Shown here: positions 4,883 to 5,006 of the stretch, piece by piece
How positions within the stretch are numbered: the stretch's first letter is position 1
How the letters are laid out: the number at the start of each line of letters is the position of its first letter
NCBI GenBank assembly: GCA_031279525.1
Contig: JAITIH010000260.1
Location: 1-5,006, forward strand
Direction: 5' to 3'
Source: Deltaproteobacteria bacterium
GTDB taxonomy: Bacteria > Desulfobacterota > Desulfarculia > Adiutricales > Adiutricaceae
DNA: 5,006 nt
Program-made: the position numbers and the translations under genes
The notes under the pieces: generated by a model
What the model was told of the DNA's origin: nothing
What the model saw: the letters and a program-made list of their open reading frames with translations, nothing else
The model's database searches: none

Positions 4883-4913
4883 TATAAACTGAATATTTAG
4901 ACAGTTTATTAAT
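4859..4913. promoter_or_regulatory. Three-half-site operator overlapping the plus-strand promoter
   Basis: The half-site CAGTTTATAAT appears three times in alternating orientation: CATGTTTTATAAT (4859-4871, plus), CAGTTTATAAT (4891-4881, minus) and CAGTTTATTAAT (4902-4913, plus). They create two overlapping perfect inverted repeats. The first is TTTATAAT/ATTATAAA (4864-4871 and 4881-4888). The second is ATAAACTG/CAGTTTAT (4884-4891 and 4902-4909). They cover the spacer, the -10 box and the start point, as expected for a repressor that blocks RNA polymerase, possibly autoregulating the gene to the right. Confidence 0.55.
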
Positions 4914-5006
4914 CCAATGGTTACTTGGTATTGGAGATACTGACGATCTTAATAGCGACTTCCTGGCCTCGGCTCGGTTGGCTATGCCCGCGCCGCTTGG
5001 CCTTAG
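4914..5006. other. Leader of an unseen gene at the right edge
   Basis: Downstream of the promoter and operator the DNA returns to GC-rich composition. The ATG at 4917 reaches a stop after eight codons (MVTWYWRY). One plus frame is open from 4888 to the window end without a good start. I cannot name the gene. Confidence 0.3.

Overview
The window carries two core genes of a type IVB (Dot/Icm, I-type) secretion system on the minus strand, flanked on both sides by long stretches with no convincing gene. The genes are dotH/icmK (traN-like), broken into two overlapping reading frames at 2110-3380, and dotG/icmE (traO-like, VirB10-type C-terminus) at 905-2113. The two are joined by a 4-base ATGA overlap. 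DotH and DotG are both parts of the envelope-spanning core complex, so the host is a Gram-negative bacterium or a plasmid carried by one. The genes are GC-rich yet use TTA for leucine often. Only about half of the window is coding, and the flanks hold degenerate repeats. This fits a repeat-rich or eroding genome, perhaps a host-associated or uncultured proteobacterium or Desulfobacterota member. That taxonomic guess is weak.

Layout from left to right. Positions 1-904 lie downstream of dotG and hold no convincing gene. This stretch contains several GC-rich palindromes and one copy (about 526-705) of a degenerate repeat that recurs on the right side. Then come dotG (905-2113), the 3' part of dotH (2110-2349) and the 5' part of dotH (2328-3380), all read right to left. 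A good sigma70-type promoter for dotH (TTTACA-N16-TATAAT) lies at 3515-3542 on the minus strand, with a perfect 10-base palindrome near the expected transcription start. Positions 3521-3998 are very AT-rich, with long A and T tracts and inverted repeats. Positions 3999-4700 hold three degenerate copies of a unit headed by a roughly 40-base repeat (3999, 4203, 4535). Positions 4703-4850 are a degenerate tandem repeat of about 24 bases. It leads into a strong plus-strand promoter (TTGACA-N16-TATTAT, 4855-4882) overlaid by three copies of an operator-like half-site. That promoter points to a gene beyond the right edge.

Functionally, DotH (exported, outer-membrane core) and DotG (inner-membrane anchored, running through the periplasm to the outer-membrane pore) would be made from one transcript and assemble together. 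The main oddity is the dotH frameshift at a run of five T: the conserved C-terminal domain is intact but lies in the -1 frame. It could be a real mutation, a sequencing error or programmed slippage. The other Dot/Icm genes are not in this window.
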